NCBI GenBank assembly: GCA_023333565.1
Contig: JAJKFH010002198.1
Coordinates: forward strand, 2,666,001 to 2,730,000
Length of the DNA: 64,000 nt
Reading direction: 5' to 3'
DNA from: Puffinus mauretanicus
Taxonomy: Eukaryota > Chordata > Aves > Procellariiformes > Procellariidae
In this document: piece by piece, positions 63,099 through 64,000 of the stretch
How the letters are laid out: each line of letters begins with the position of its first letter
How positions within the stretch are numbered: position 1 is the first letter of the stretch
Made by a program: the position numbers and the translations under genes
Notes under the pieces: model-generated
What the model saw: only the letters and a program-made list of their open reading frames with translations
Told to the model about the DNA's origin: nothing
The model's database searches: none

Positions 63099-63124
63099 AG
63101 CTATGCTAGCATGCTAGCATGGCT
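63099..63124. repeat. 26-base palindrome with one mismatch
   Basis: The inner 18 bases (63103-63120, ATGCTAGCATGCTAGCAT) are a perfect palindrome that is also two overlapping GCTAGCAT repeats. Beyond one mismatched pair the arms continue as AGC and GCT. The base composition is mixed, so this is less easily due to chance than the AT palindromes. Confidence 0.88.
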
Positions 63125-63392
63125 GCCTGAATAACAGAAATAGGAGAAGCAGAGCCAAAGATAAAAGAATTGGTTTCCCATGCACTGAAAACTGAATAGC
63201 TTTCAGACTTTGGGTTCTTCATAAGGGCCCTGATAACACCAACAGCTCCAACACAGAAAACTTCACCATTACCAGCTGACAATGCAGACATAACCTCATT
63301 TGAAAGGATGCAGAAAGGGAAACACATTTTTTGCACACATATCCCAAAAATTGTGCAAATGTTCTTATTTTACTTCCTCGTTGTTTCCACCA

Positions 63393-63420
63393 GGGGGGAG
63401 GGGGGAAGGGGGAAGGGGGG
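63393..63420 (+). other. Canonical G-quadruplex motif
   Basis: Four G-runs of 6, 6, 5 and 6 bases are separated by loops of only A, AA and AA. This satisfies the strict quadruplex pattern with very short loops and should be highly stable on the plus strand. No promoter or gene is recognised beside it. Confidence 0.85.
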
Positions 63421-64000
63421 AAGGAAGGCAGACAGAAGAGAAAAGGAAGAGATGCTCACCTTCAAAACTGACTAGCTACTCATGCCTACCTTTTCCTAAT
63501 GAAAATTCCAAAATCGGAAAGATTGACTTTTAAACATTTTTGTTCTCCCCTCTCCACCTTAAAAACTAAGAATAAGGATAAAAGAAGGGAAAACAGATGG
63601 GCAGGACTGGAGTAAAAGGGGTGGAGAGACAAAGGAATTGATGGAACAAAAAGCAGAAGATCTGAGTCATTCTCTACTTCATGGCTACCAAGTTACCTAA
63701 CCAGGAGCGAGTTATATATCACCTGTTACAAAGTGACATTTAAAATCATCAGCATTTCTTCAATGGTAAATTTGATCACTAGACATTAAGACAAATAGCT
63801 AAAAATGTTTCAGACAAGCAAAAGAGGCACAAGTTAATCTTCAGTTCTCCCACAGAAGTCCCATGCAAATGGCCTGAAGCTCATCAACCCCTGTGCATCA
63901 AACAGGAGCTTTAGGTATTAGCATTTCTGACAAATGACAGATTCACTTTCTGCACCTTTCTTCTTCTCTATGCTTCAAATGGGCTGCTAGTAATTTTTTC

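Larger units (their letters stand above)
52440..64000. other. Unique sequence, no confirmed gene
   Basis: No gene, RNA or transposon is recognised. Open frames of up to 99 codons (for example 57947-58246 minus, which is low-complexity lysine/arginine/glutamate from a pyrimidine tract) are not credible. Listed separately are palindromes at 56370-56388 and 63099-63124, a polypyrimidine tract at 58017-58069 and a G-quadruplex motif at 63393-63420. Short TATATA runs occur near 58978 and 59949. Confidence 0.5.

Overview
This window reads as ordinary vertebrate nuclear DNA from a bird. It is AT-rich, full of short homopolymer and dinucleotide runs, and has no long open reading frame. The bird assignment rests on the repeats: two CR1-type non-LTR retrotransposon copies (one keeping the GATTCTAT tandem 3' end typical of avian CR1), two solo LTRs beginning TGTCCTGGTTT and ending CCACGACA, and a third LTR-derived block. 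These repeat types are familiar from neoavian genomes. I cannot name the species or chromosome, and I recognise no protein-coding gene, tRNA, rRNA or other structural RNA. The window is best described as an intergenic or long intronic stretch.

Layout. 1-2403 is unique AT-rich sequence. 2404-3281 is a 5'-truncated CR1 on the plus strand, holding the end of its reverse-transcriptase ORF and its 3' tail. 3282-29300 is mostly unique sequence with small features: a possible spliced exon on the minus strand at 4884-5086, a 19-base tandem repeat at 8910-8970, a purine mirror repeat at 15010-15047, a cluster of homeodomain-type TTAATTAC sites at 16801-16854, a weak hAT-transposon-like terminus at 19905, and a possible exon with good splice sites at 21782-21875. 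29307-30636 is an LTR-derived composite in which at least two promoter-bearing LTR segments lie in opposite orientations. 30637-34621 is unique. 34622-35636 is an old, internally deleted CR1 on the minus strand. 35637-47300 is unique, with a perfect 13-base-arm hairpin at 42791-42822. 47301-47895 (plus) and 51864-52439 (minus) are two related solo LTRs about 4 kb apart, head to head in U3/U5 terms but with unrelated R-region cores. The sequence between them contains two abutting perfect palindromes at 51092-51119. 52440-64000 is unique sequence with an unusually clean palindrome at 63099-63124 and a strong G-quadruplex motif at 63393-63420.

There is no operon or multi-gene system here. All recognisable coding potential is decayed retrotransposon, and all recognisable promoter signals belong to LTRs. 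The observations most worth checking are the two possible non-repeat exons, the LTR pair with swapped cores, the nested or composite LTR block near 30 kb, and a handful of symmetric DNA elements that no annotated repeat explains.
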